Below, in pieces: positions 24,980-34,487 of a DNA stretch of 64,000 nt; position 1 is the stretch's first letter; each line of letters begins with the position of its first letter. Source of the DNA: Microtetraspora fusca. Lineage in GTDB: Bacteria; Actinomycetota; Actinomycetes; Streptosporangiales; Streptosporangiaceae. The stretch covers positions 29,146-93,145 of the forward strand of contig NZ_BBYK01000073.1 of NCBI RefSeq assembly GCF_001570365.1. Reading direction: 5' to 3'. The notes under the pieces were generated by a model that was not told the origin of the DNA, did not search any database, and was given only the letters and a program-made list of their open reading frames with translations. The position numbers and the translations under genes are program-made.

Positions 24980-25620
24980 TCAGCTGTCGTAGGCCATGGC
25001 GCGTTCTTTGCCGCGCGTGCCGCCGCCCGAACAGGTCGGCATTGACCTTGTCGGCGGGCGTGTAATCGTCATCGGCGCGCTCGTTGAGCTGCTTGATGAA
25101 CTCCTTCAGCTTGGACTGGTCCTTGGTGTACGGCCCGACGGCCTTCTCGATGGCGATTCTCGCGGCGGCGGGATTGTTACTCAGAGCCTGGATGACCCCG
25201 ATGCCGGCCTTTCGCGGATCGGTCAGCCCTCCTCGTGCCGCGATCGCGCCGGCAAGCCAGCCGGTGGGGAACTTTCCGGCGGAGAGGAGCAGAGCCGCGC
25301 CTACGCGTTCGTCCCAGTCGTCGGAGGAGGACTGGACCTTGTCCCGGATCTTCGCGAACCCGGGAACGGCCGAACCTCCGGTGACCGCGGTGCCGAAGGC
25401 TTCGCTGAGGATGCGGAGCAGTCTCTCGTCGGGCCTGATCGGATCGTCGGTCATGAGGCCCTGGTACTGCCGCCGCAGGGTCGAGGGGAGTGCCAGAGTG
25501 CCCTTCGTGCCCAGGGCCGCGAAGAAGGCGGCGGTGAAGTCGGGGCGACTTGCCGACGACGCCGCCGTGATCGCTGTCCGGCGCGCCCACGGCGACTGAT
25601 CGTTCCCGGCCGCTTTCGAG
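24980..25620 (-). pseudogene. relic of a DUF6571-like large actinobacterial protein
   Basis: The minus frame from about 25620 down encodes a stretch typical of DUF6571-type proteins: FTAAFFAALGTKGTLALPS, then LRILSEAFGTAVTGGSA, GAALLLSAGKFPTGWLAGA and NNPAAARIAIEK. There is no start codon with a ribosome site and everything N-terminal to it is missing (the family is several hundred residues long). Near the end, the open frame changes from VNADLFGRR to read-through DNA, while the frame one base away reads GGTRGKERAMAYDS and stops at 24980, so a single-base frameshift near 25030 is likely. Such proteins often go with WXG100/ESX-type secreted toxins. The family name is from memory of its sequence pattern. 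Confidence 0.55.
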
Positions 25621-25816
25621 CGCGATTCCGGCGCGGTGCCCGCCGCCCACAGGCTTGGATCAACCGTTCGACGTGCTCGCTGTGCCGTTGGGCGGCAACC
25701 GACGTCCACTCGTCGAACCGAGTACCTCCGGGCCCTATGGGACCTCCCTTTCGTGGTCATGATCCGAGGACTGCCACAAATCGTTCGACGATGCGTAAAG
25801 CAGGAGGAAAGTCCTA

Positions 25817-28800
25817 ATGCCCCCCGCCCCGATTTCTCCCGATGCACCCGTCCCCGCTCCGGCGTTCCGTCCGTCCCGCCGCGCCGTCTTAGCCGGCGGC
25901 GCCGGAGCCGCCCTTGCCGCCGCGCTCATCCCCACCACCCCCAGGCGCGCCCGGGCCGACGATGCCCGCGACGGCGGCAACACCTCCGTCGCTTCCGGCA
26001 CCGACTTCGCCGTCGCACCCTCACCCGACGGCCGCATGCTCGCTCTCGACATGCTCGGCGTCCTATGGATCTGCTCCGCATCCGGCGGCACCGCCCGCCG
26101 GCTCACCAGCGACCTGTACGACATCGCCCAGCCCGACTGGTCCCCGGACGGGTCCACCATCGTGTTCCAGTCGTACCGGGATGGTGTCTTCAACCTGTGG
26201 ACGATCCGTCCCGACGGGTCCGCTGTCACCCAGCTGACCACCGGCCCGTTCGACCACCGCGAGCCCCGCTACAGCCCGGACGGGCGCACCGTCGCCTACT
26301 CATCCGATGCCGGCGGCAGCTACGGCATCCACCTGCTCGACGTCGCCACCGGCGCCACCCGCGTCCTGGCCGACACCCCCGAGGAGGAGTACGAGCCGGC
26401 CTGGTCACCCGACGGGACCAAAGTCGCATTCGTCGTCGCCGACACCAAGGTCGACGTCGTCGACGTGGCCACCGGCGCCCGCAGCACCGCAGTCACCGTC
26501 CCCGCCGGTCAGGTCATCCACCAGCCGTCCTGGATGCCGAACGGAACCGACATCGCCTACCATCTCTTCCACGACGGCGTGAACGACCTGGCCAGCACCG
26601 CGGGCGCGCTCGTCACCGGCGAGGAGGTCTTCCCGTTCCGAGCCCGGTTCACCTCGGATGGACGCTACTTCTACACCTCCGCCGGCACCATCCGGACCCG
26701 CCACCTCGGCTCCACATCCGCCGGCACGGTCGGCTTCACGGCCGCACTGACCGCGACCACCCCGAAGTACAAGAAGAGCGTCCGTGTGTTCGACGCGCCC
26801 GGATCGTTCCCAGTCGTCGGCATCGGCAGCCCGACCGTGTCCCCGGACGGGTCCACCATCGCGTTCCGCGCCCTCAATGACATCTACACGATGCGGATCG
26901 GGGACAAGCCGATCCCGCTGTTCCGCGACCGATGGTGGAAGGCCGACCCGGACTTCTCCCCGGACGGGCAGCGACTGGCATTCGTCACCGACCGCACCGG
27001 CACCCTCAACATCTGGGTCCGCGACCTGGCCACCGGCACCGACCGGCAGCTGACCCACCTGACCGACTCCGCCGCCCTGTCGGTCCGGTGGTCACCGGAC
27101 GGGAAGGAGATGGCCTACCTGGACCAAGACGGAGCGCTTTGGGTCCTCGACGTCGCCACCGGCGACATCCAGAAGGTCTTCGACGCAACCTTCGAGCCTG
27201 GCCGGCCGACCTGGTCACCCGATGGCAAGACGATCGCCTTGGCCGCGGTGGTGCCGTACTCACGACGCTACCGCGAAGGTCTGTCCAAGATCCTTCTCGT
27301 CGACCGCGCCACCGGTGCCGGCACCTACGTCGACCCGGCCCCGCACCGGTCCCTGCAAACCCGTGGCGACGACGGGCCCGTCTGGTCACCGGACGGCACC
27401 ATGCTCGCCTTCGCCATGGAGTCGCTTCTGTGGGTCCTGCCGGTCGACAAGACTGGACGACCCACCGGCCCCGCCCGTCAGGTCACCCGAGAGCTGTCCG
27501 ACGCCCCGACCTGGGCCGGCGACTCCGCCACCCTGCTCTACCTGAACGGCGGGCGGCTGAAGACCGTCCGCGTCGACGGCAAGTCCGGCCGCTCCGTCCC
27601 GGTCCAGCTGACCTGGCGCAACGACCCCGGACCCGACCAGGTCGTCATCCACGCCGGCCGCATGTGGGACGGCGTCTCCGCGGCCGTCGCCCGCGACGTC
27701 GACATCATCGTGCGCGGCCAGCGCATCACCGCGGTCGAGCCGCACCGGGACGGACGGCCCGGCACCCTGATCGACGCCGGCGACAAGTTCGTCATGCCCG
27801 GCCTGATCGACATCCACCACCACCGCGAGATGCAGGGGTACGCCTATGGGTCCCGGCAGGGGCCGCTCTGGCTCGCCCTCGGCATCACAACGACCCGCTC
27901 ACCCGGCTCGCCCGCCTATCACATGGTCGAGGAGCGCGAGTCGGTCCAGTCCGGCGCCCGGCTCGCACCGCGCTACCTGGGCACCGGTGAGGCCGTCGAC
28001 GGGCCGCGCATCTACTACAACTTCATGCGCCCGACGTTCTCCCATGACCAGCTGCGGCTCGAGCTCGAGCGGGCCGCCAGCCTCGACTACGACTTGATGA
28101 AGTGCTACGTGCGGCTGCCGGTCGTCTGGCACAAGGAGGTCATCGACTGGGCCCACCGTAACGGCAAACCGGTCACGTCCCACTACCACTATCCGGCGAT
28201 CGCGATGGGCGGCGACCAAACCGAGCATGTCGGCGCGACCAACCGATTCGGCTACTCACGCACTGTCACCAATGTCGGCTCCGCCTATTCCGACGTCATC
28301 TCCATGTTCAACACGTCGAAGATGGCCCGAACCCCTACCCTGTTCGGCTCCAGCACCCTCTACAAGGAGGACACCTCCCTGGTCACTGACGAACGGGTTC
28401 GTCGGCTCTACCCGAACTGGCGGATGGCCAAGCTCCAGGCGTCGGTCACCTCCGCGCAGACCACCGACCAGACCGCGGCCCGGGAGAACCTGGCCAACCA
28501 AGTCGCGCAGCTCGTGGCGATGGTCCGCGGCGGCGGCGTGGTCACCGCCGGCACCGACGCACCGATCGATCACCTCGCGGTCAGCCTGCACATGAACATG
28601 CGGGCCATGGTCAAGTACGGCCTGACCCCGCTGGAGACGCTCACCACCGCGACCAGTACGTCCGGGGCGTATCTCGGCCTGCCGCTGGGCAGGATCGGCA
28701 AGGGCATGTACGCCGACCTGGCCATCGTCGACGGCGATCCGCTATCCCGCATCGAGGACACCGCGAACGTCACCGGCGTCGTCGTCGGCGGGAGGCACCA

Positions 28801-28987
28801 CACGGTCGAGCAACTGCTCGCGCCGTACCCGTCCTCCACGGCCACCGACCAAGCTGCGCCCCTTGCCCCTGCACCCCGCGGCAAGGTCAAGGCCCGCGTG
28901 CCCGCCCACCCGAGCACCGCGGGCTTCTGGTGGAACAACCCCGCCGAGCTGGAGAGGGCCCGCGTGTCCTGCGACCACGACCACTAG
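25817..28987 (+). CDS. Tat-exported beta-propeller (PD40)/amidohydrolase fusion protein
   Basis: A 1056-residue protein. A Tat signal (PSRRAVLAGGAGAALAAALIP, cleavage near residue 48) is followed by ten or so TolB/PD40 beta-propeller repeats to about residue 600 (repeated W-S-P-D-G motifs such as DWSPDGSTI and RWSPDGKEM). The C-terminal 420 residues are a metal-dependent amidohydrolase: the first metal site is PGLIDIHHHREM, a possible bridging lysine is in YDLMKCYVRLP, histidines are in VTSHYHYPA, and the final aspartate is in VTAGTDAPIDH. It should act outside the cell, hydrolysing a cyclic amide, imide or peptide-like substrate. AGGAGG lies ten bases before ATG 25817. Tricorn-like amidohydrolases with this layout are known, but no substrate can be assigned here. 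Confidence 0.9.
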   Translation: MPPAPISPDAPVPAPAFRPSRRAVLAGGAGAALAAALIPTTPRRARADDARDGGNTSVASGTDFAVAPSPDGRMLALDMLGVLWICSASGGTARRLTSDLYDIAQPDWSPDGSTIVFQSYRDGVFNLWTIRPDGSAVTQLTTGPFDHREPRYSPDGRTVAYSSDAGGSYGIHLLDVATGATRVLADTPEEEYEPAWSPDGTKVAFVVADTKVDVVDVATGARSTAVTVPAGQVIHQPSWMPNGTDIAYHLFHDGVNDLASTAGALVTGEEVFPFRARFTSDGRYFYTSAGTIRTRHLGSTSAGTVGFTAALTATTPKYKKSVRVFDAPGSFPVVGIGSPTVSPDGSTIAFRALNDIYTMRIGDKPIPLFRDRWWKADPDFSPDGQRLAFVTDRTGTLNIWVRDLATGTDRQLTHLTDSAALSVRWSPDGKEMAYLDQDGALWVLDVATGDIQKVFDATFEPGRPTWSPDGKTIALAAVVPYSRRYREGLSKILLVDRATGAGTYVDPAPHRSLQTRGDDGPVWSPDGTMLAFAMESLLWVLPVDKTGRPTGPARQVTRELSDAPTWAGDSATLLYLNGGRLKTVRVDGKSGRSVPVQLTWRNDPGPDQVVIHAGRMWDGVSAAVARDVDIIVRGQRITAVEPHRDGRPGTLIDAGDKFVMPGLIDIHHHREMQGYAYGSRQGPLWLALGITTTRSPGSPAYHMVEERESVQSGARLAPRYLGTGEAVDGPRIYYNFMRPTFSHDQLRLELERAASLDYDLMKCYVRLPVVWHKEVIDWAHRNGKPVTSHYHYPAIAMGGDQTEHVGATNRFGYSRTVTNVGSAYSDVISMFNTSKMARTPTLFGSSTLYKEDTSLVTDERVRRLYPNWRMAKLQASVTSAQTTDQTAARENLANQVAQLVAMVRGGGVVTAGTDAPIDHLAVSLHMNMRAMVKYGLTPLETLTTATSTSGAYLGLPLGRIGKGMYADLAIVDGDPLSRIEDTANVTGVVVGGRHHTVEQLLAPYPSSTATDQAAPLAPAPRGKVKARVPAHPSTAGFWWNNPAELERARVSCDHDH

Positions 28988-29345
28988 GTCGTCCCGAGGG
29001 TTCGGTGCGGGCTCCACGTCCGCACCGGACCCGATCGGGCATCGCTTCAATCGCTTCCACCACCACCTGGCCGAGATGCAATGGGCGGTGTACGAGGTAC
29101 AGAGGGCGTTCCGCCGTAGCAGGGACGACCCCATGTAGGCCGCCAACGCCGTCCGCTCCATCGAACGCCTCAGCACCGGCGACCGCACCACGCCCTCGCC
29201 CCGCTCGACGCGTTCGCTGCCAGCGCGGCGGCAACGGCCCATCCCGTTGTAGGCCGACCACGCGGGCCGAGCCCGGAGAACGATCACAACTGACGACGGC
29301 ACGATGGCAGGCGGTTCCGTCAACCAGGCGGCCTTGGAGCAGGCA
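28988..29345. other. intergenic region without a recognised gene
   Basis: About 360 bases after the amidohydrolase gene. A short frame at 29010-29138 continues with HHHLAEMQWAVYEVQRAFRR before a stop and reads as protein-like, but it has no start signal or family match. It is probably decayed coding DNA next to the relic at 29346-29523. Confidence 0.4.
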
Positions 29346-29523
29346 TCAGGCTCTGACGGCGCGCCCGGGCAGGGCGGTCGGCAGCAGACGCTCGTCACGG
29401 GCGAGGGCGGCCACGGCGAGGAACTCGGAGGGGTCGATGCGAGGCGCGTAGCCGACGGGGATGCAGACCGGTCTCGGGGTTGATGACCCGGCCACGGGCG
29501 AGGACCAGATCGTATGTCGTCAC
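29346..29523 (-). pseudogene. relic of an amidohydrolase (D-aminoacylase/dihydroorotase type)
   Basis: A GTG at 29523 overlaps the stop of the MFS gene by four bases (GTGA) with AAGGAG five bases upstream, and opens MTTYDLVLARGRVINPETGL, the classical N-terminus of N-acyl-D-amino-acid deacylase-type amidohydrolases. After a break in frame, the neighbouring frame reads VGYAPRIDPSEFLAVAALARDERLL and stops at 29346. This matches a segment found about 180 residues further into such proteins. Most of the gene has been deleted. The intact version would have been co-expressed with the transporter. Confidence 0.7.
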
Positions 29524-30773
29524 GCGAACTCCTTCGTTCCGAGGCTGAACTGTTCAGGGCGCTGGGGCACGATCAACGCGATCAGCGCGCCGAGGATGGT
29601 GGTGGCGATGAGCAGGCCGAAAGCGGCGTTGTAGGAGAACTTGTCGACCAGGAAGCCCATGAGGACGGGGGCGAGGACTCCGGCGATCTGGCCGCCGACG
29701 TTGACGACGCTCATGCCGGATCCGATGACGGCGGGTGGCAGGGCGCGCACGGGCATGCCGAGGATGCCCATCGAGGAAAGGCCCGCCACACCCATGGCGA
29801 GGGTTTGGTAGACGGTGAACCCGACAGCGGAGTCGGCCATCAGCATGAGCACCAGGAGCACGGCGGTGACCAGGAGCAGGGGGATGACGTAGAGCCGGGC
29901 CCTGTCGTGGAAGAAGCGGTCGAACAGCCAGCCGCCGAGGAAGACGGTCGCGCACATGACCAGGCCGGGGATGGCGGACATGACACCGGTGTTGATGAGG
30001 GAGATGCCGCGCTCCTCCAGCAGGTAGCTGGGCACCCAAGTGATCAAGCCGTAGCCGAGCATGTTGGTGGCGCAGAAGAGGGCGGCGAACTTCCAGACCG
30101 ACGGCGAGCGCATAACGGTGCCGAGGCCGAGCCCCTTGTCGTGAACGATGTCGGAGCCGTTGAGGTGAGCGGGCAGCGCCCTGGGCAGCAGCTTCCAGAG
30201 CAGAACGCCGATGGCGACGCCGGCGGCGGCGGTGACCCAGAAGGTGTGGCGCCAGCCGAGGGCGAGGATGAGCGGCGCGACGATGAGCGGGGCGACGCCG
30301 GCACCGAGCTGGTTGGACGCGAGCATGGCACCGGCGGCGGTGGCGCGGACGGCGGGGGTGGTGCGTTCCGCGATGGCCTTGAAGGACGCGCCGGGGAAGA
30401 GGCCCTGGCCGACGCCGAAGAGGGCACGGATGACGAGGAGGGATGCCAGGCCCCAGGCGATACCGGTGAGGGCGGTGAAGACCGACCAGAGCAGCAGGGA
30501 GACCATGAGTTGGCGTCGGGCGCCGAACCTGTCGGCGAGGATGCCGCCCGGTATCTGGCACAGCAGATAGACCAGGGAAAAGGCGGTGATCAGCCAGCCC
30601 TGCTCGGTCTTGGTGAGCGCGAAGTCCTCGCCGATGAACGGCAACGCGACGGCCATCATCACTCGATCGACGTAGTCGATCACCCAGACACCCATGAGCA
30701 GACCGACGGTGACGGTCGCCGTCCTGCGTATCTGCGCGGGCGCCAGAGCGAGGGTGTCTTCGGCGAGTCCCAT
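29520..30773 (-). CDS. MFS transporter, anion:cation symporter (ACS)-like
   Basis: A 417-residue major facilitator with twelve predicted helices. The loop 2-3 signature is present as GGILADRFGARRQL, and the DRVMMAVALPFIGEDFALTKTEQGW opening after helix 1 is typical of the ACS group, which imports organic anions such as sugar acids and aromatic acids with protons. ATG 30773 starts the frame. The downstream gene, an N-acyl-D-amino-acid deacylase-like amidohydrolase now reduced to a relic, was translationally coupled to it, so the original substrate may have been an N-acylated or cyclic amide compound. The transporter itself is intact. Confidence 0.88.
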   Translation of the reverse strand: MGLAEDTLALAPAQIRRTATVTVGLLMGVWVIDYVDRVMMAVALPFIGEDFALTKTEQGWLITAFSLVYLLCQIPGGILADRFGARRQLMVSLLLWSVFTALTGIAWGLASLLVIRALFGVGQGLFPGASFKAIAERTTPAVRATAAGAMLASNQLGAGVAPLIVAPLILALGWRHTFWVTAAAGVAIGVLLWKLLPRALPAHLNGSDIVHDKGLGLGTVMRSPSVWKFAALFCATNMLGYGLITWVPSYLLEERGISLINTGVMSAIPGLVMCATVFLGGWLFDRFFHDRARLYVIPLLLVTAVLLVLMLMADSAVGFTVYQTLAMGVAGLSSMGILGMPVRALPPAVIGSGMSVVNVGGQIAGVLAPVLMGFLVDKFSYNAAFGLLIATTILGALIALIVPQRPEQFSLGTKEFA

Positions 30774-31272
30774 TCACAGGCCTCCGGAGCTTTCAAACCA
30801 ATGTTCTGGCAACCCTCCATCACGTCACCCGGGAGTGCTTCGTGCGGGGACACGAAGTCGGGGCCGCCGGCGGTGCACCTGCACCAAGACCTGTCCACCG
30901 GCGTTGCTGACCGGGACCGCAGGCGCCTTCGATCTTCTGACGTTTCCGTTCCGCCAGGTCACACGCTCTCGTGAACAGGCCAGGAAGACTGACGGACATG
31001 GCCGAGTAGTGCGCGATGACCCCCATGGCCGCGCGTGATGCTCAGATGTAAAGGGGCGGCAGGTTCAAAAGTCCTGCCCAGCGACATCGGACATGCTGAT
31101 CCCGCAGAGCGGGGAGTCAGGGATGGCCGCTGGACAAGCTGATGTCCGGCTCATCCCCACCTGAGTTTTCCGAGCGTGAAGAGCGCCGATGATGGGTTGA
31201 ACGGGCTTGGCGGTGGAATGCCAGCAGGGAGCGCTACGGCTCGACCGATCGAGTCGGTGTTGGGGGATCGCC
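30774..31272. other. divergent intergenic region with a tRNA-like fragment
   Basis: About 500 bases between the MFS gene and the molybdenum hydroxylase operon. It should hold both promoters. No gene is visible. The second tRNA 3'-end-like copy lies at 31053-31085, and in-frame TTG/GTG codons at 31207 and 31213 could serve as earlier starts of the hydroxylase gene. Confidence 0.45.
31053..31085 (+). repeat. tRNA 3'-end-like sequence, copy B (direct repeat of 23044-23072)
   Basis: GGGGCGGCAGGTTCAAA continues as in copy A, with TCCTG and GCGAC conserved, but two extra bases sit in the T-loop, so it could not be a functional tRNA arm. Both copies point the same way and are 8.0 kb apart. No integrase gene lies between them in this window. 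Confidence 0.5.
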
Positions 31273-33588
31273 TTGGAGCAGTGGGCCAGGCGCGAGGACC
31301 GGCGGCTGCTAACCGGCCGTGGTCAGTTCGTCGCGGATATGGCGGTGCAGAATTGCCTGGATGCGGTCTTCGTCAGAAGCGGGATCGCTCACGGTGTCGT
31401 GCGCGACGTGGACTGCGCGGCCGCTCGAGAGGTGCCGGGAGTGGTCGGGGTGTGGTCGGCGGCGGACCTGTCCGGGTTACCCGCGTGTGCGCACGCTGCC
31501 GCGCGCCTGCAGGATCTGCCGCCGGTGCCTCATACGCTGCTCGCGAAGCTGTCCACCGCTGAGGCGGTCGCCGGGCGTGAATGGCCGGCGTTGGCGAAGG
31601 ACCGTGTGCGGTATGCGGGAGAGGCCGTCGCGGTTGTCGTGGGAGAGGACCGCTACCGGGCCGAGGACGGAGCCGCCGAGGTCGCCGTCCGGATCGATCC
31701 GCTGCCGGCCGTGGTGACGCCCTCCGCCGCCGCCGGCGACTCGGTTCTGCTGTTCGACGGGCTGAGCAACACCGCGTTCCGGGGAGAGGCCGGGACACCG
31801 ATCGAGGAGACGGTATGGCAGGAGGCGGCCGTCGTCGTCGAGGCCCGCTATCGCCAGCAACTCCTGATGCCGACGCCGATGGAGTGCCGGACGATCCTCG
31901 CCGTCCCCGAACAGGACGGGCGGTTGACGGTGTGGTCGGGGCATCAGATGCCTCACCGGCTGCGGCGAGAACTGGCGGCGCTGCTGGGAATGCCGCTCGA
32001 CCGGATCCGCGTGGTGGTGCCCGATACCGGCGGCGCGTTCGGTTCCAAGAGCGCGGCGTTTCCGGAGTTCGTCACGGTGGTCTACCTGGCGGTGATGCTA
32101 GGGCGGCCCGTGCGCTGGATCGAGGACCGTCTGGAATCCATGACGGCCGCAACCCGCGGGCGGGGCCAGGACCAGCGGGTCCGGCTCGCCGCCGACGCCG
32201 ACGGGCACCTGCTCGCCTACGAACTGCAGATCGACGCCGACGTGGGCGCCTACCCTCATCTCGGGGTGGGCCTGCCCATGCAGACGGCCTGGATGGCCAC
32301 CGGGCCGTACGCCACGCCGCGGGTTCACGCCTCCGTGCGCTCGGTGCTGACCAACACGATGGTGACCTACCCGTATCGCGGTGCCGGCCGGCCGGAGGCG
32401 ACGATCGCGCTGGAGCGGTCGATGGACCTGCTGGCCCGCCGACTCGGGCTGGACCCGGCGGAGTTGCGGCGACGCAACTTCATCCCGGCCGAAGACTTCC
32501 CGTACCAGACTCCCACCGGCCGGTGCTACGACAGCGGGAACTACGCCGCCGCCCTCGACCTGGCGTTGGAGACCATCGGCTACGACACGTGGCGGGCCGA
32601 GCAGACACGCCGCAGGCATGACCCGCGCGCCCTGCCGCTGGGCATCGGCCTGTCCTGCTACGTGGAACGCTCCGGCGGAGAACCGGGGGGACTGCACGAC
32701 TTCGCCGGCATCGAAGCGCACGAGGACGGCACGATCATCGCCCGCTGCGGCGCGGCATCCAGCGGGCAGAGTCATGAGACAACCTTTCCCGCGCTGGTCG
32801 CCGCGACCCTCGGCGTCGACGAGAGCCGGGTACAGCTGATCGAGGGAGACACCGACGCGCAGCCCGAGGGCCTGGGTTCCTTCGCCAGCCGTTCGGCGCA
32901 GGTCGACGGGGCGGCCCTGCACCACGCCTCCGCCCTGCTCATCGACCTGGCACGCGAGCGGGCCGCGGACTTGTGGGGGACGCCGGTCGAGGAGGTGGAG
33001 TGGTCCGACGGCTCGGTCCACCACGTCCGGGACGGCTCGGCCGCCATGGACGTGGCGGAACTGGTCAAGGCCACCGGACCGCTCAGCGTCGACGACCGGT
33101 TCGAGTCGGGCATGGGCTTTCCGTTCGGCGCCCACGTCGCCGTCGCCGAGGTCGATCCGGAACTCGGCACCGTCCGCGTGCTACGGCTGGTCGTCGTGGA
33201 CGACTGCGGAGTCGTGCTCAACCCGGCGATAGTACGCGGGCAGGCATTCGGTTCGGCCGTCCAGGGGATCGGCCAGGCCCTGTACGAGGGCATCCCGTAC
33301 GGCGACGACGGCGTGCCGCTGCTGGCGGGCGGCCTGCTGGACTACCTTCTGCCGACCGCAACCGAGGTCCCGCCCATCGAGGTCAAGGAGACCCGCACCC
33401 CGAGCCCGAGTACGCCGCTGGGTGCCAAGGGGGCGGGTGAGTCGGGCTGCATCGGCACACCTGCGGCGATCGTCAACGCCGTGGCCGACGCGCTCCAGAT
33501 CGCCGACCCCGGTCTGCTGCAGATGCCGCTGACCCCGGACGTCGTGTGGCGCGCGGCCCGCGCCGCGAAGTACGAGGGAGCCCGTTGA
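31273..33588 (+). CDS. xanthine dehydrogenase-family molybdopterin-binding subunit
   Basis: Large catalytic subunit (771 residues from TTG 31273) of a three-part molybdenum hydroxylase, which inserts an oxygen from water into an aromatic or aldehyde carbon. The N-terminus RREDRRLLTGRGQFVAD is where homologues begin. The cofactor-binding PDTGGAFGSKS, the YRGAGRPEA loop and the catalytic glutamate motif KGAGESG near the C-terminus are intact. A GGGGGA run six bases before the TTG supports this start; TTG 31207 is possible but adds non-homologous residues. The gene overlaps the FAD subunit by four bases (TTGA), and a 2Fe-2S subunit follows, giving the usual L-M-S operon. The enzyme should be cytosolic. 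The substrate may be an N-heterocycle, judging from the nearby FAD monooxygenase. Confidence 0.9.
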   Translation: MEQWARREDRRLLTGRGQFVADMAVQNCLDAVFVRSGIAHGVVRDVDCAAAREVPGVVGVWSAADLSGLPACAHAAARLQDLPPVPHTLLAKLSTAEAVAGREWPALAKDRVRYAGEAVAVVVGEDRYRAEDGAAEVAVRIDPLPAVVTPSAAAGDSVLLFDGLSNTAFRGEAGTPIEETVWQEAAVVVEARYRQQLLMPTPMECRTILAVPEQDGRLTVWSGHQMPHRLRRELAALLGMPLDRIRVVVPDTGGAFGSKSAAFPEFVTVVYLAVMLGRPVRWIEDRLESMTAATRGRGQDQRVRLAADADGHLLAYELQIDADVGAYPHLGVGLPMQTAWMATGPYATPRVHASVRSVLTNTMVTYPYRGAGRPEATIALERSMDLLARRLGLDPAELRRRNFIPAEDFPYQTPTGRCYDSGNYAAALDLALETIGYDTWRAEQTRRRHDPRALPLGIGLSCYVERSGGEPGGLHDFAGIEAHEDGTIIARCGAASSGQSHETTFPALVAATLGVDESRVQLIEGDTDAQPEGLGSFASRSAQVDGAALHHASALLIDLARERAADLWGTPVEEVEWSDGSVHHVRDGSAAMDVAELVKATGPLSVDDRFESGMGFPFGAHVAVAEVDPELGTVRVLRLVVVDDCGVVLNPAIVRGQAFGSAVQGIGQALYEGIPYGDDGVPLLAGGLLDYLLPTATEVPPIEVKETRTPSPSTPLGAKGAGESGCIGTPAAIVNAVADALQIADPGLLQMPLTPDVVWRAARAAKYEGAR

Positions 33589-34487
33589 AACCCGCAGCCT
33601 TCGACTACGTCGCACCTCGCACCGTGGACGAGGCCCTGAACGCCCTCGGCGACACCCGGCGCGACGTCCGCGTCCTCGCCGGTGGCCAGAGCCTGATCCT
33701 GGAGATGCACCTGCAGCGGATCCGTCCCGACCTGGTGGTCGACATCAACCGTGTCGCCGGGCTCGACCGCCTGAGCGTGAACGACGGCACGGTCGAGATC
33801 GGCGCGCTGGTCCGCCACGGCGTCTTCGAGTCCCCGCAGGCCGTGCCGGGTCCGCTCGGCAGGCTGTTCGCACTCGCCGCCGTCAACATCGCCCACCCGC
33901 CCATCCGCGCCCGTGGCACGATGGTGGGCAGCCTCGCCTGGGCGCATCCGGCATCGGAGTGGTGCGCGATCGCCCTCGCGCTCGACGCCGTGATCGAGGT
34001 ACGCAGTACCGGCGGCGCCCGCGAGATCGCGGCCCGTGACTACTTCCGCGGCCCTTTCCAGACCGCGCGCGCACGAGACGAGCTCATCACCTCGCTGCGG
34101 TTCCCGCTGCCCGCGGAGGACACCGGGGTCGGCTTCATCGAGCACCGGCGGACGCACTTCTGCTTCGCCCAGGTGGCCGTTGCCGCCGCGCTCACCGTGC
34201 ACGACGGACTGATCAGCGACGTGAGGATCGGCCTGGTCAACTGCGCCGACCGGCCGATTCGGGCCCACGCCGCCGAACAGGTCCTGATCGGCCGCGAGGT
34301 CATCGTCCCGGCGGTCGGCGACCGGCTGCCCGGCGGCCACCCATTCGCCCGTGCCGGCCGGATCGCCGCCGACCAGGACGCCGCTCCTCTCGCCGAGCCA
34401 TACGCCGACCCGGAATACCGGCGGCAGGTCATCGCCGTCCTGGTCGGCCGAACGCTGCGCCAGGCGGCGGAGGGAGTCCTTCAGTGA
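33585..34487 (+). CDS. FAD-binding (medium) subunit of molybdenum hydroxylase
   Basis: A 300-residue protein of the CoxM/CutM type, carrying FAD and passing electrons from the 2Fe-2S subunit to an acceptor. The opening FDYVAPRTVDEALNALGD and the pyrophosphate-binding loops VLAGGQSL and TMVGSLAWAHPASEW (normally GTIGGNLAxADPA) are visible; the second loop is slightly divergent. The TTG at 33585 overlaps the previous stop (TTGA) and has AGGGAG upstream. Its stop overlaps the start of the small subunit by four bases, so all three subunits are translationally coupled. Confidence 0.92.
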   Translation: MKPAAFDYVAPRTVDEALNALGDTRRDVRVLAGGQSLILEMHLQRIRPDLVVDINRVAGLDRLSVNDGTVEIGALVRHGVFESPQAVPGPLGRLFALAAVNIAHPPIRARGTMVGSLAWAHPASEWCAIALALDAVIEVRSTGGAREIAARDYFRGPFQTARARDELITSLRFPLPAEDTGVGFIEHRRTHFCFAQVAVAAALTVHDGLISDVRIGLVNCADRPIRAHAAEQVLIGREVIVPAVGDRLPGGHPFARAGRIAADQDAAPLAEPYADPEYRRQVIAVLVGRTLRQAAEGVLQ

